Source of the DNA: Moniliophthora roreri
Taxonomy: Eukaryota > Basidiomycota > Agaricomycetes > Agaricales > Marasmiaceae
Length of the DNA stretch: 64,000 nucleotides
Reading direction: 5' to 3'
Assembly (NCBI GenBank): GCA_001466705.2
Contig: LATX02000013.1
Location: 434,001-498,000, forward strand
A program made the translations under genes and the position numbers. How positions within the stretch are numbered: the first letter of the stretch is position 1; every line of letters begins with the position of its first letter. Shown here piece by piece: positions 22,649-33,456 of the stretch. Under the pieces are notes generated by a model, which saw nothing but the letters and a program-made list of their open reading frames with translations, was not told where the DNA came from and ran no database searches.

Positions 22649-25011
22649 ATGCAGTTCAAAACGGCGCCTCAGCTTCAAGGCGTCACTCACAACGACAAAT
22701 ATGTCGTTCATTACGATTTCAGCGATGTCGGTGCGTTGAACTTTGAATGTGGATTTCCTCGCCGCTTTGGCTGAGTATCTACGTCAGATCATGACACAGC
22801 CACGGAGGAGTTCACCACTCTATTGAGCGACCTCGAATCCGTCGGGTTGCATACAGAAGTCAGAACTGGTTATGACCAGAGTCTTCTGGTCTTTGTGAAG
22901 GCTCCTAAAGAGGTTCTTCGTGAAACGGTTTATAAATCCAGGTGAGTTGTTGGTATTCTCGTTTAATTGTTCTACGCCACTTATCAGCACTGCCACAGGG
23001 TCAAAGACTGGCTCTACGGAATCTCCAGAGAGCATCCCCGATCAGGCGATAATGCTTTTGAGGCGGAAGACATTCTCTCCGTATATCACCTGGTGAATTG
23101 GTCAAAGGAAATTGGTGGTGCAGGAATTACCCCTGGATTTGGCAAGTGGAAGAATGTCAAGTCCATCTTTCCTCTCCACAACGAAAGGGCAAATCAGGAA
23201 CTACTTTTCCACTTGAGCAAGAGGCTGTTTCTGCGAAACGATGACCTTGATAGGATCCGGAATCTGCTTGGTGCAAAGGTAGGATCTGCGTTCACAGGCA
23301 AGCTGCTGTTTCTTACCATTGTATAGATCGCCTTCTACTTCGCCTTTATGCAGACATACCTGGTCTCCCTGTTCTTTCCTGCCATCACAGGATATCTCGC
23401 CTGGGCATTCCTTCCGAAGTACTCCCTTGCTTATGCCATGATCACTTGCCTTTGGTGTACAGTCTTTTTGGAGTATTGGAAGATACGGGAGATCGACTTG
23501 AGTATCCGGTGGAATGTCAAAGGCGTGGGCAGTCTCAAAGTCAATCGACCACAGTTCACCCACGAGAAGAAACTCGTAGATCACGCAGGCCGTGTCAAGC
23601 ACTACTTTCCGAAATGGAAGCAGATCTCGAGACAGATGCTAGTGATACCATTCATACTCATCTCACTATTGACGTTGGGCTTCCTTGTGGTCCTGGTATT
23701 CGTCATCGAGGTTTGCATTTCCGAGGCTTATGAAGGGCCCTATAAATCGTACATGGTCGGTTCTTGGTTGATGGTCCTTACCCTTCCGACCATTGTTTGC
23801 CCAGTTCTGATGATATTTTCTAGGAATACCTCCCGACGATCCTGCTTGCTGCCGTGCTCCCGTACATCAGCTCCTTCCTCGAAGACGTTGCTACCAAGTT
23901 GACCGAGTACGAGAACCACAGGACGCAGGACTACCATGAAATGTCCCTTACCCAAAAGATATTTGTTCTCAACTTCATCACCACCTACCTCCCCATTTTC
24001 CTCACCGCCTTTGTTTACGTTCCTTTTGGCGACGTCATCATTCCCCGCCTTGAGAAGGTCCTCCAATCTTTCCTCGAGGGCAAACTTGGCAAGATCCTTG
24101 GCACGACCAACTTCCATAGTGACCCAGACAGGTTGCGCAACGAGGTCATAGCGCTCACCATAACGGGCCAAATATCAGACATGGGCCAGGAGCTGATATA
24201 TCCATATCTCAAGCACAAGCTTCAGATGTGGTACCGCGAATTCCGTGATGACAGGAGCCACGAGCCCGAAGACGAGTCTTTGAAACTCGCTTTAGGAGAT
24301 CACCCCGGTGAACTCACTTTCCTTAAACGAGCACGTAACGAAGCCACTCTCGAACCCTACAATGTCCAAGAAGACATTTCCGAGATGGTTATCCAGTTTG
24401 GGTACCTCGCTCTATTCTCACCCGTTTGGCCGCTCGTATCAATTGGATTCTTGATCAATAATTGGATCGAGCTGCGATCAGATTTTTTGAAGATTTGCAT
24501 TGAACACCAGCGTCCCGCTCCCATACGTATGGACGGCCTGGGTCCGTGGATTGGATCTCTTGATTTTCTCACCTGGCTAGGGAGTATATCAACGTCGGCT
24601 GTCGTACATCTGTTTGGTGGCGATATCTTGGGGTATCAATTCATCTTTGGTGATGCGGGAGGCAAAGCCCGCTGGTATGCTCTTCCCATTACTATCTTTG
24701 TCGGCGAGCATGTCTTCCTTGGATTAAGATCGCTCACGCAGTTTATTTTGGGCCGTATTGGCTCTAAGGAGATCAAGAAGGAGAAAAGTGATCTCTACGC
24801 AAAGAGGAAGGCATATCTCGATGAGTTGGAGGCCGCAGGGCAGAGTGCTCGTCATCTGAACGTTGAGGAGAGGCAGCGTAGGAAATCTGCGCTCTTGACC
24901 GGCACAGATCTGTTCTGGACGAGGCAGGTCGAGGATGGGGTCAGTGCACAGGTTGGCAGGGACATCATCATGGCGGCCAAGATGAAGGGGCACGTCGCAA
25001 AGAAGGAATAA
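22649..25011 (+). CDS. Anoctamin/TMEM16 family membrane protein (fungal scramblase/Ist2 type)
   Basis: Fungal TMEM16 proteins are calcium-activated lipid scramblases, or ER-plasma membrane tethers like Ist2. Five exons with short introns (about 22741-22790, 22943-23000, 23279-23327, 23754-23823) give about 710 aa. The cytosolic N-terminal domain contains TEEFTTLLSDLESVGL and SLLVFVKAPKEVL, like nhTMEM16. The membrane part begins IAFYFAFMQTYLVSLFFPAI and has about ten hydrophobic segments, with the family hallmarks YWKIREIDLSIRWNVKG, LTEYENHRTQDYHE plus FVLNFITTYLPIFLTAFVY, and PVWPLVSIGFLINNWIELR. The C-terminus is basic and charged. The first donor was chosen because it is the only one that keeps the frame into HDTATEEF. 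I cannot tell scrambling from tethering from the sequence. Confidence 0.9.
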
Positions 25012-26900
25012 TCAGATCACATATCCATAGGTCACTCCAATACGTACTCTTGTGAGATTATATGCTAATTTCTCGGCGGTAATACGGGTTGCGACGGCGG
25101 CGGACTACTATGTACTCGTATGCACTGCTTTCGGTCAGATACTTTCAGGAGAAATCAGACTTGATAGAACGACGTGGCGGATCAATCCGCTAATCCCTAT
25201 TCCACTCCTTTGAAGTATGTATCGAACCTTGAAATGGTAGTGCGAGTGCAACGACGCGGGCGCTTGACGATCTACGCTTGCAACACCTCTTGACCACTAC
25301 CTTGTCCTTCCAACCTCAGACCTCCCTGAATTTGGAGTGCATTCTTGTATCTCTTTTCGCACCATTTGCGTCTCTATGAAATGCCACAATCGAAACGGTT
25401 GGGAATCGTAGTATAACGGGTCTGGGATGTACGTGGGGAAAGGTGCGTTCTATCCAGTTTTCGATTTTATGATAGTTGGGCTAACAGTCCAAATTTTGAA
25501 TCATTTGGAACATTTGATAGAAAGCTACCTCGCCCTCGTCATGGAGTTCAGGCTCGCCCAAAAGAGAGCGCTCACGACCTGCATGAGCAGATCTCCCAAC
25601 TTGCTTGTTGCTAATTCTTCATCTCAAATTTGACCTGCATCAAAACATGTCAAAAGGCTCAACTCCTAGCTTTCGTTCGAAATCGAGATTCGAAGCAATA
25701 TAGACTATAATATTGTGGCCGATTTCGGTATTTCACCGTTGCTGGCAACTCTGCATCGAACGAAATAGTGCCATATACCTCACACAACCCGAGTAAATCT
25801 GCCTTACATTCCAACGCGGAAGCCCCATAACTACTAAATTGCGATCCGTGCTGCTTAATACACACCACAACGTCACTATTAATGCCAGTCGTCGTCAAGG
25901 CATGCAGAAAGTGGATGGTATGTTCAAGAGGTTATGAGCTCCTTCCGGTACGTCTCTTCACTCATTTGCTCTTACTTTGGGTAATCAGGTGCAAAGATTA
26001 TCGCTATTGGCAGGGGCTTACTGGCATTGAATCTTTTTGCGCTGCCGCATCCATTGAAGACCGTCGAAAACGTCCGTAGTAATATCAAGGTTGATCATGA
26101 ATGTGCGATGGGAATAGGTGCCTCAAGTAAGTTGAATTATAAAGTCATCTATCAAGTGGGTCTCTAAGTCACGGTTGATATACCTGATTTCATTTGGGTT
26201 GATACGTCCAGGTTGTCACATTGGTTCGGTCTGGTATCATGTTTCGACTTCAAGATGAGCCCAGTGGGCTCGGCGTTCGCGGGACTTCTATAGTGCCACT
26301 TGTTCTTGATCTGAATCCAAGGTATGCTTATTCAATTTCACACTGCACGTCCTCGAGAAAAATGCGGTATCAATAAGTAGAGGTGTACCCATGACGAGCT
26401 GTGGAGTCTTCATTCAAACTCGTACAGTTCCAGTATTGGGTTGCTCTTGGTGCACTGTCCGAGTATTACCATGGATGCTAGTGAGGCAAAGCAGCCGAGA
26501 TATACTTTTCAAACTGTTTCGCCTCTGACTGTGTATCGCCCTGCGCTCCTGGCCGTGCAGAGATCATCATGGCGGGGGATTGGGTATATAATTAGCTGAT
26601 CCCAGGAACTCCACTAAATACAAAACTGCAGTGTAAATTAATCTGTTCATCACACACAGGAGGTTGTGAAACTTGACAATGAAATGGTCTGGGCCCTGCC
26701 GGGGAAGATGCCGCGTGGCGTTACCTTGCCAGGTTTTCTCATAACAACCACCAACTCGCTCCTTTTCGTCAGCAGTACAACTCCTCCTCAATTTCCTATC
26801 GTTGTACTAGACCGGCAGGCTCCGCTGGTCTTGTCTAGATCCCTTTGGAATCTTTTTCTAGTTTCTCAGTGGCTCGACGTCCAAGTTTTTATATTCAACA
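25012..26900. other. Mostly non-coding interval of 1.9 kb
   Basis: 3' region of the anoctamin gene and upstream region of VTS1. No large frame is present. One stretch (25900-26330) shows coding-like pieces with splice signals and is listed separately. Confidence 0.45.
25900..26330 (+). other. Possible gene fragment, unresolved
   Basis: Exon-like pieces can be read on the plus strand: MQKVDG at 25900-25918, an intron, then GAKIIAIGRGLLALNLFAL and a following 40 codons to about 26130, another candidate intron, and VVTLVRSGIMFRLQDEPSG near 26213-26320 ending at a possible donor. The phases of the last two pieces do not agree and I found no end. GAKIIAIGR-type strands occur in TIM-barrel enzymes, but this is too little to name a family. 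It may be a decayed gene. Confidence 0.2.
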
Positions 26901-28946
26901 ATGAGTCTCCGACCCCCGTCAACTAGTCCTTCACCCTCGCCCGATTTCACCAACAAGGTCGCTCGTCAATCTTTGGGGCCTGGCTCGCTTAACTCGAATG
27001 CCAGAGGGACTCCTGGTCTACCACCACCCTCTCCTAGACCTGGAGCTGGAGGGGCGTCGAATGCTAGACCGACGAGCGAACTTTTAGGAGGATCCGGGGG
27101 GTACCAGCAGACTCCAGAGGGTGAGTGCTTTGTTATTTTTTCTAATAAAAATGACACGAAGTTTGTTTTCTTCGGCAGCTGAAGCCCTCGATGCATGGTT
27201 TGAAAATCTTCAAAATTACGAAGCTACCCTAGAGGAAATGGCTGCGGCGTCTTTAGATGTTAACTTTAAAGAGGAGTTGTCTGCGATTGAGCAATGTTTG
27301 TCGTTTTTCAAAATTGCGCTGATACTCTACTGACCACTTTGTATGATACAGGGTTCAAAGTCCTCTCCGAAGCAGAGCGCACAGCCGCTCTCTATTCACT
27401 TTTACAACACTCCACCCAAGTCCAGATTCGTTTCTTCATCACCGTCCTCCAGCAGATGGCTCGTTCCGACCCTATGACTGCACTTCTCAGTCCAGCTATG
27501 GGGTCCATGCAGTCTCAGATGGAAGCCAAACTCGCATCACTCTCCTTAAAATCTCCCGGCCTGAAATCCAACATGCCGGCCTCCCCGACTACTAGGAGCT
27601 TCGGGGCTGGAAACAGACAGAGTTTGGTTATCGACTCGCCTCCGAGCAACTTCCTTTCTCCTGACTCGGCTGCCACGGGAACGAGTGATGCAGCTGCCAC
27701 GCTGGCACAACAGAGAGCCAAATTCAAAGCGAGTAATGCCGCACACAGAATTAGCGCACCTGTTCTCGCTGGTGCCGGTAGCCCCGGTTCTGCTTCATGG
27801 GGATCACAGTTGGGACAGGTTGCTGAATCGACCTCTACTTCATCTACGAACAGTGCTTCTAACAACGCAAACGGAGGTGCACAGGAGATCACGATTCCTT
27901 CGACCAACTCACGCCCCAAGTCTTCAGATTTCAGCGGAACCGTTGGTTCGCCCCGTCCCGAAGCAGGCGATAGCTGGGCAAGCATGGTCAACACGCCGTT
28001 GATTCCGATGTTCTCAAAGACCACTTCTGGTGCGGGCGGTTCCGCTTCCTTGGGTGGTACAGGTTTAGGCGTTGGAAGTTCAGGGGTTCCTAGGATGGGT
28101 GATCCGACGGTTCACAGACGTGTGCCAAAAGCCTCCTCGCCATCTGCCAACAACAATCGAGACGCCAACGGTGGCCCTGGAGAAATTTACGATGATAACG
28201 GAAACCTTATTTCCCAAAATCAGAATGCGACACAAAACAAGAGAAACGCCAATGCTTGGGGTTCGGGCGCAGGGGGTGCACGAAGCCCGGCGCTCTCAAA
28301 CACTTCTTCTCACCAGAACCCGAATGCCAACGATATTTTGGCGATGCAGATGGGTATGAACCCTGGTGCGTTTGGAATGGGATTGGGCGGTCTCAACATG
28401 GGTGCGCTCTCACCCGGACTTGGCGTTCCTGGTATGGGTCTCGGCGGTATGGGTGTCGGCGGAATGCCGTTCAATCTCAACTTGTTGAACGCGATGGGTA
28501 TCTCGCCTGAAGCCCAAGCTCAGATTTTGGCCGCGCAGATGGCCCAGGCCCAAGCCCAGATGGGTGGAGGTTTCAACCCTGCTTTGGGTCTTGGAATGCA
28601 ACAGAATGCCCGTCGTGCACCTTCTGCTCGCTCTGCGTCTAATAGTGCCCAAAACGCCGGTAGCAACTCGACAGCTGGTAACAAGAGCAGCACGCCGTCC
28701 GCACCATCCGACATTGACCCGGCTTTGTTGAATGACGTGCCGGCATGGTTGAGGAGCTTGAGGCTGCACAAGTACACACCAAACTTCCAGGGGATGAATT
28801 GGGAGGATATTGTCATGTTAAATGAGGATGAATTGGAAGCCAAGGGTGTTGCGGCGCTTGGAGCGAGGCGCAAGATGATCAAGACCTTTGAATTGGTCAG
28901 GAAAAGAATGGGCATGGGTGAAATTACTAACGGACAGAGCGCCTAG
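26901..28946 (+). CDS. VTS1: Vts1-like SAM-domain RNA-binding protein (Smaug family)
   Basis: Vts1/Smaug proteins bind stem-loops in mRNAs through a SAM domain and recruit deadenylation, acting in the cytosol. Three exons (introns about 27121-27178 and 27299-27351) give about 640 aa. The N-terminus is Pro/Ser rich. A helical block follows ([20 protein letters not shown], then [20 protein letters not shown] and [15 protein letters not shown]), the conserved Vts1 N-terminal domain. The middle is low complexity, with a Gly/Met/Leu-rich stretch (repeated [13 protein letters not shown] units) and Ala/Gln runs. The C-terminal SAM domain reads [18 protein letters not shown], then [20 protein letters not shown], then [15 protein letters not shown]. 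Layout and domain order match yeast Vts1. Confidence 0.9.
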
Positions 28947-29553
28947 GCCCGGGCTACCAGTCTAATTATCTCTGTGGTGCCAAAGGAATATTATGATTTT
29001 TTTTTCGTCTTTCGCACTCTTACCTATTATCGGTGACTTAGGACCACTGTATATGTACACCCCTTATACCACTTTTCGTATGAATGCTCAATTTTAGTAA
29101 TCCGGATCGAGTCCGAAAAATCCGACCCCCTCGTGACCTAATGTATCCAGCCTTTGCCAGTGAGCCTCTGAGCTTTGAGGGTAGCAAAGAATTTAATTCA
29201 AGACACGCAGACGGCTAAGGAAGCTCTATGATAAACTAATTATGGATTTTAGCGCATCCGTTCGTAGCTGCAGGATACGCGTTGGCGGCTCCCTTCCGAC
29301 GCGTGACACTCCATCGAAGCCCACGAATCAATTTTGATAACTGGCGGGAGGATATGGAGAAGATTGCGATGGACGACATGTGGAAAATCTATCAACGAAG
29401 GATAGAGAATAACAAATGTAGAAGGGGATCATATGTATCTGGTACTTCGCCAAACGTAAGCCCGCATTTCTATCTGTACTCATGACCTCGTATTTCAACC
29501 ACTGACCAATGATTATATATACCTAGCTCCTCACAATTTGACCACGAGCATCG
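28947..29553. other. Intergenic between VTS1 and the GH20 gene
   Basis: 3' region of VTS1 and promoter of the GH20 gene. A 67-codon frame at 29282-29485 (contains INFDNWREDMEKIAMDDMW) looks slightly protein-like, but I see no domain and no splice partner. Confidence 0.4.
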
Positions 29554-31830
29554 ATGTTATTTGGATTCTTTCTGCTCGTTGCTTGTCTACATCTCGTCGC
29601 TGGGCTTTGGCCTATGCCGAGGTCTCTAGAGACGGGAGACGACTTGCTCAAACTTGCTGATGGATTTGACTTTGCGATCTCTATCCCGGAAGCCCCTCAG
29701 GACCTAGTAGATGCTGTTACCCGTGCTAAAACCCTTCTCCAGAACGACAAGCTCCAACTTCTAGTTCCAGACAGAGGGGCTTCCAAAAGCGATGCACTCA
29801 AAAACGCGAAAACACTTCCTGGGTTGACGCTCGGTCTTACGGACGATGTCCCCGTTCGTCCCATTGCTACAGAGGCCACTGATGACATTCAGGCAAGGGA
29901 TGAATCTTACTCCCTCTCGGTACCTTCGGATGGTACAGCTGCTACCCTCACTGCCAATACAACTCTTGGACTACTCCGGGGATTGACGACTTTCGGTCAG
30001 CTGTGGTATGATTTGGAAGGAACAACTTACACCACAATCGCTCCTGCCACTATCGTTAACGATGCACCTGCATACGTACGTTTTGATCACCCATTCAATC
30101 AAGTCCTGATGCTCACTAGAAAGTCCAGCCACACCGAGGAGTGATGCTTGATACCTCTCGAAACTTGTAAGTCCTTTGAGCCTTCCGGATGAGATCTATA
30201 CATCTCACTTCACCATTCCAGTTATCCCGTACCTGATGTCAAGAGATTGCTTGATGCCATGAGCTGGGTCAAGGTAAATCAGACTCTATGTTGCACTTCC
30301 ATCTAGTCACGCTCAACACAAAAGTAGATGAGCACTTTCCATTGGCACATCACAGACTCGCAGAGTTGGCCTCTTGGGATAGCCGAGTTCCCGGAACTTG
30401 CTGCGAAAGGTGCCTACTCAGCCGAAGAAACATTTTCGCCCAGTGATATTCAGGACCTTGTCACCTATGCTGCCGAAAGGGGTATTGATGTTATTATGGT
30501 AGGGCTCCTTCTATTACCCTATGCCCATGAGCTGTGCCCAATTCAAATCATCGACAGGAAATTGACAATCCCGGACATACAGCTATTGTCGGAGCGTCAC
30601 ACCCAGAACATGTCGCGTGCTATGAAGGTACCGGAAGAACAGTCGGCGAACCGCCTGCAGGACAACTCCGCCTTGCTTCTGATGCAACATTAAACTTCAC
30701 GCTCGATGTATTGTCCTCCGTTGCCAAAACGTTGCCGTCCAAGTTCTTTGCTACTGGGGGTGATGAAGTCAATGTTCCTTGCTATGATCAGGACGAGCAG
30801 ACTCAACAAGAGTTATCCAGTAGCGGAAGAACTCTGGAAGAGGCGTTGGGTGATTTCGTGGATGCTACGCACGACATACTTAGGGGTATAGGGAAGACAC
30901 CCGTGGTGTGGGAAGGTTCGTGCTATCTTTCAACTGGTTTTAGTCGGCTGACCATTGTTCTTGTAGAAATGGTTTTGGAGCACAACATCACACTGAAGAA
31001 CGATACGGTTGCGCTGTCGGTCTCGTCCTAATCTCTAAACAACCTTTTTCTGATTGCGGACGTGTATAGCGTATGGATATCATCTCAGCATGCAGCCTCA
31101 ATCGTTGCCAAAAATATTCGTATTATTCACGCGCCCTCTGACTACTTCTATCTCGTAAGTTCGATTGAAGAGCAAGCGTTCCGTACACTGATTCAGTCCG
31201 TAGGATTGTGGTGGAGGAGGCTGGTAATACCTCATCTTCGTAGCTAGTGAAATTCATGCTGACCTGATCATCTTTAAAGGTTAGGTGGGGACACCGGGTT
31301 GGTCATATTGATTCTTCGTCAGATATCTCACTAATGTCTGTCAATAGAGATAGCTGGTGTGATCCTTTCAAGAATTGGCAACGGGTCAGTGACGATTCAT
31401 TCTTGCGCTGCGCTCAACTTATGGTCACAATGTAGGCGTATACCTTTGACCCATTAGCCAATATTACTGCTGAACAGCAGCATCTGGTTCTTGGAGGTAT
31501 GTACACAATTTCATTATACTATTTACTCTTGTTAATGGTCAAATAACAGGCCAACAATTACTTTGGAGTGAGCAATCTGGCGCTGAAAACCTTGATCCCA
31601 TTGTATGGCCTCGTGCTGCCAGCTCAGCTGAGGTCTTTTGGACGGGTGCTGTTCTTCCGGACGGGACTCCTCGGATTGCCGGTATCAACGGAAACGTTAC
31701 AATGAAGACAAACTTGCTGGCGCGTATGCATGATATGAGGGCTCGGCTGGTCCAGCGAGGAGTTCGTGCTATCAATATCCAGCCAAAGTGGTGTGCTCTG
31801 CGCCCTGAACGCTGTACCAATAGCCAGTAG
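29554..31830 (+). CDS. Glycoside hydrolase family 20, beta-N-acetylhexosaminidase
   Basis: Secreted exo-enzyme that releases GlcNAc from chitin oligomers and glycans. About eleven exons join in frame to roughly 570 aa. It has a signal peptide (MLFGFFLLVACLHLVAG), the GH20 N-terminal domain with WPMPRSLETG, the start of the barrel at PHRGVMLDTSRNF, MSTFHWHITDSQSWP, VIMEIDNPGHT, the catalytic pair in ATGGDEVNVPCYD, VVWEEM, DCGGGGWLGG, WCDPFKNWQRAYTFDP and, near the end, LLWSEQSG, with ENLDPIVWPRAASSAE. The catalytic Asp-Glu pair and the aromatic subsite residues are present. Stops seen in single frames are all explained by introns, so I call it intact. It ends tail to tail with the GH10 gene, 59 bp apart. 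Confidence 0.92.
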
Positions 31831-31889
31831 CGACGCGGCATAATTCGATTGAAGGGTGTTTGTATAGTACATGATAAAGGAATCATTGG

Positions 31890-33249
31890 TCACTTCCCTT
31901 GGAACGCATCAGCGATCGCAAAGAAGGCTGGTTTTGGTTCCTTGTTCTTGTCCCAAGGAAGTACTTCGCCGTCCGGAATCCAGCTGTGATCATCCGATAT
32001 ACCCCAGATAGTCTGGAAGGTTGTTTTACCAGTTGCTGCAAGACAGAGAGAGCAAAGCACACTTACCACACTAACGCAGCGCTCAATCGACAGGCATGCA
32101 GATACGACAGAATGATAGTCTTTAGCTTGCTGAGCGAGTGCTGTGTCATTTGCTGGCCCTCGCAAGTTGATATCAAGCTCTGTTATCGCAACGTCCAAGT
32201 CAAGGTCTACGAAACGCTGCAAATTTTCCCGTAATGTCGATGGAACTTGGCCAAGAGTTATATGGGCCTGGAAGCCGATAGCATCAAGCGGTACACCTTT
32301 GTCATTCCAGTCAGTGAGCTGATCTCTGGAACGAAGGCTTGCGAGACTTACCGTCCTTTTTCAGTGACTTGACGACTTCATACAATGAGTTAGATTTTGC
32401 GTTTATCCCTTCGATGTCATAGTCATTGATGCTACCGAGCCTTGTTGAGCCGTGGCTATAATATCAAGTCGTGAAAGCTCACTAAAGCTTTGGAACTGGA
32501 TCTGCCTGTCTTGCATATGTCAGTGCTTTCGCAACGGACTCCTCCCCAAACTTGTGTGTCCATATGGTTTCGCGAAAAGTGGCATTCGGTGTGTCGCTGA
32601 TCGGCTCATTCTGGCGGCGGACGCACCCTTAGTGCTTGCTGAAGAATAAATAATAGCTCACCCACCACGACATCCCATGCGTACACCTTACCTCTGTAGC
32701 GATTCATGATGACATTGATGTGATGTTTCAGCGCACGATCCAGTTCCGTAGCAGAAAGTGATTCGTTCACCCAGGTTGGTAAATGTGTTTCCCTTTATTG
32801 GGGCGTATGCCAGACTTGAATAGCATCCCCTAGATATCGATACATTAGGACATACCATAGAAAATTATGGCCACGTATCTTGGCTTGAACGGACTCGGCG
32901 AACTCTACAACCTCGTCGGCGCCTGTAAAATTGAATCGGTTTTGGATTGGCTCTATCTCGCCCCATTTCACTATTGCCTCATTTTCTGTCAGCGCAGGGT
33001 CAAGACTGGAAATCCTTACTCACTTTCATCTTCCGGCGTGAAAATAGAGAACTGAAGAATTTCAATTAGAACATGAAACTCCAGCCTCGAAATACATACT
33101 TGAGTGCACGCTAGTTGAGTATATTTCTCATCCGCGAACAAAAAGGACGTGTTGATAGCCGCTCCGAAGAATCTAGGGGTAGCAAGATCCCTCAATATAA
33201 TCTCGCCTGCCACGAGAGGTAAGCCAAAAAGCCAGAATATTGGGTACAT
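31890..33249 (-). CDS. Glycoside hydrolase family 10 endo-1,4-beta-xylanase
   Basis: Secreted endo-xylanase acting on xylan. The ATG at 33249 opens a signal peptide (MYPIFWLFGLPLVAG) and lies 40 bp after a TATAAA box. About eight short exons give roughly 330-340 aa, a single catalytic domain with no carbohydrate-binding module or linker. Blocks in order are RFFGAAINTSFLFADEKY, FTPEDEMKWAIV, RGHNFLWY, the acid/base Glu in WDVVNEP (the intron falls between VV and NEP), YINDYDIEGINAKSNSLYEV, DAIGFQAHITLGQVPSTLRE, the nucleophile Glu in AITELDI, TIWGISDDHSWIPDG and EPKPAFFAIADAF at the end. Both catalytic residues are intact. Confidence 0.93.
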
Positions 33250-33288
33250 GTGAGGTAGAAACACATATAAACCAAATCGAGAGAGGAC

Positions 33289-33294
33289 TTTATA
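33289..33294 (-). promoter_or_regulatory. TATA box of the GH10 xylanase
   Basis: TATAAA on the minus strand, 40-45 bp before the ATG at 33249. Confidence 0.5.
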
Positions 33295-33456
33295 TGTTTT
33301 TTATTTGCTTCCTGCTGATGCTAAACTGGGACAGAAGTTAGCAGCCGACACGGCTTGAAGTTGGAAGCACTGTGCAGCTGAGCGATGGTGGGGCTTCCAT
33401 CTCCGTTCTAACGACCAGTATGATGATTGATCTCCATCCTCCAAAGATAATGCGAT

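Noticed and set aside
22376..22711. 111-codon minus-strand frame
   Set aside because: It overlaps the first exon and promoter of the anoctamin gene in antisense and has no recognisable features.
29554..31830. Apparent broken GH20 pseudogene with many stops
   Set aside because: Each interruption is bounded by canonical donor and acceptor sites and removal restores the family sequence.
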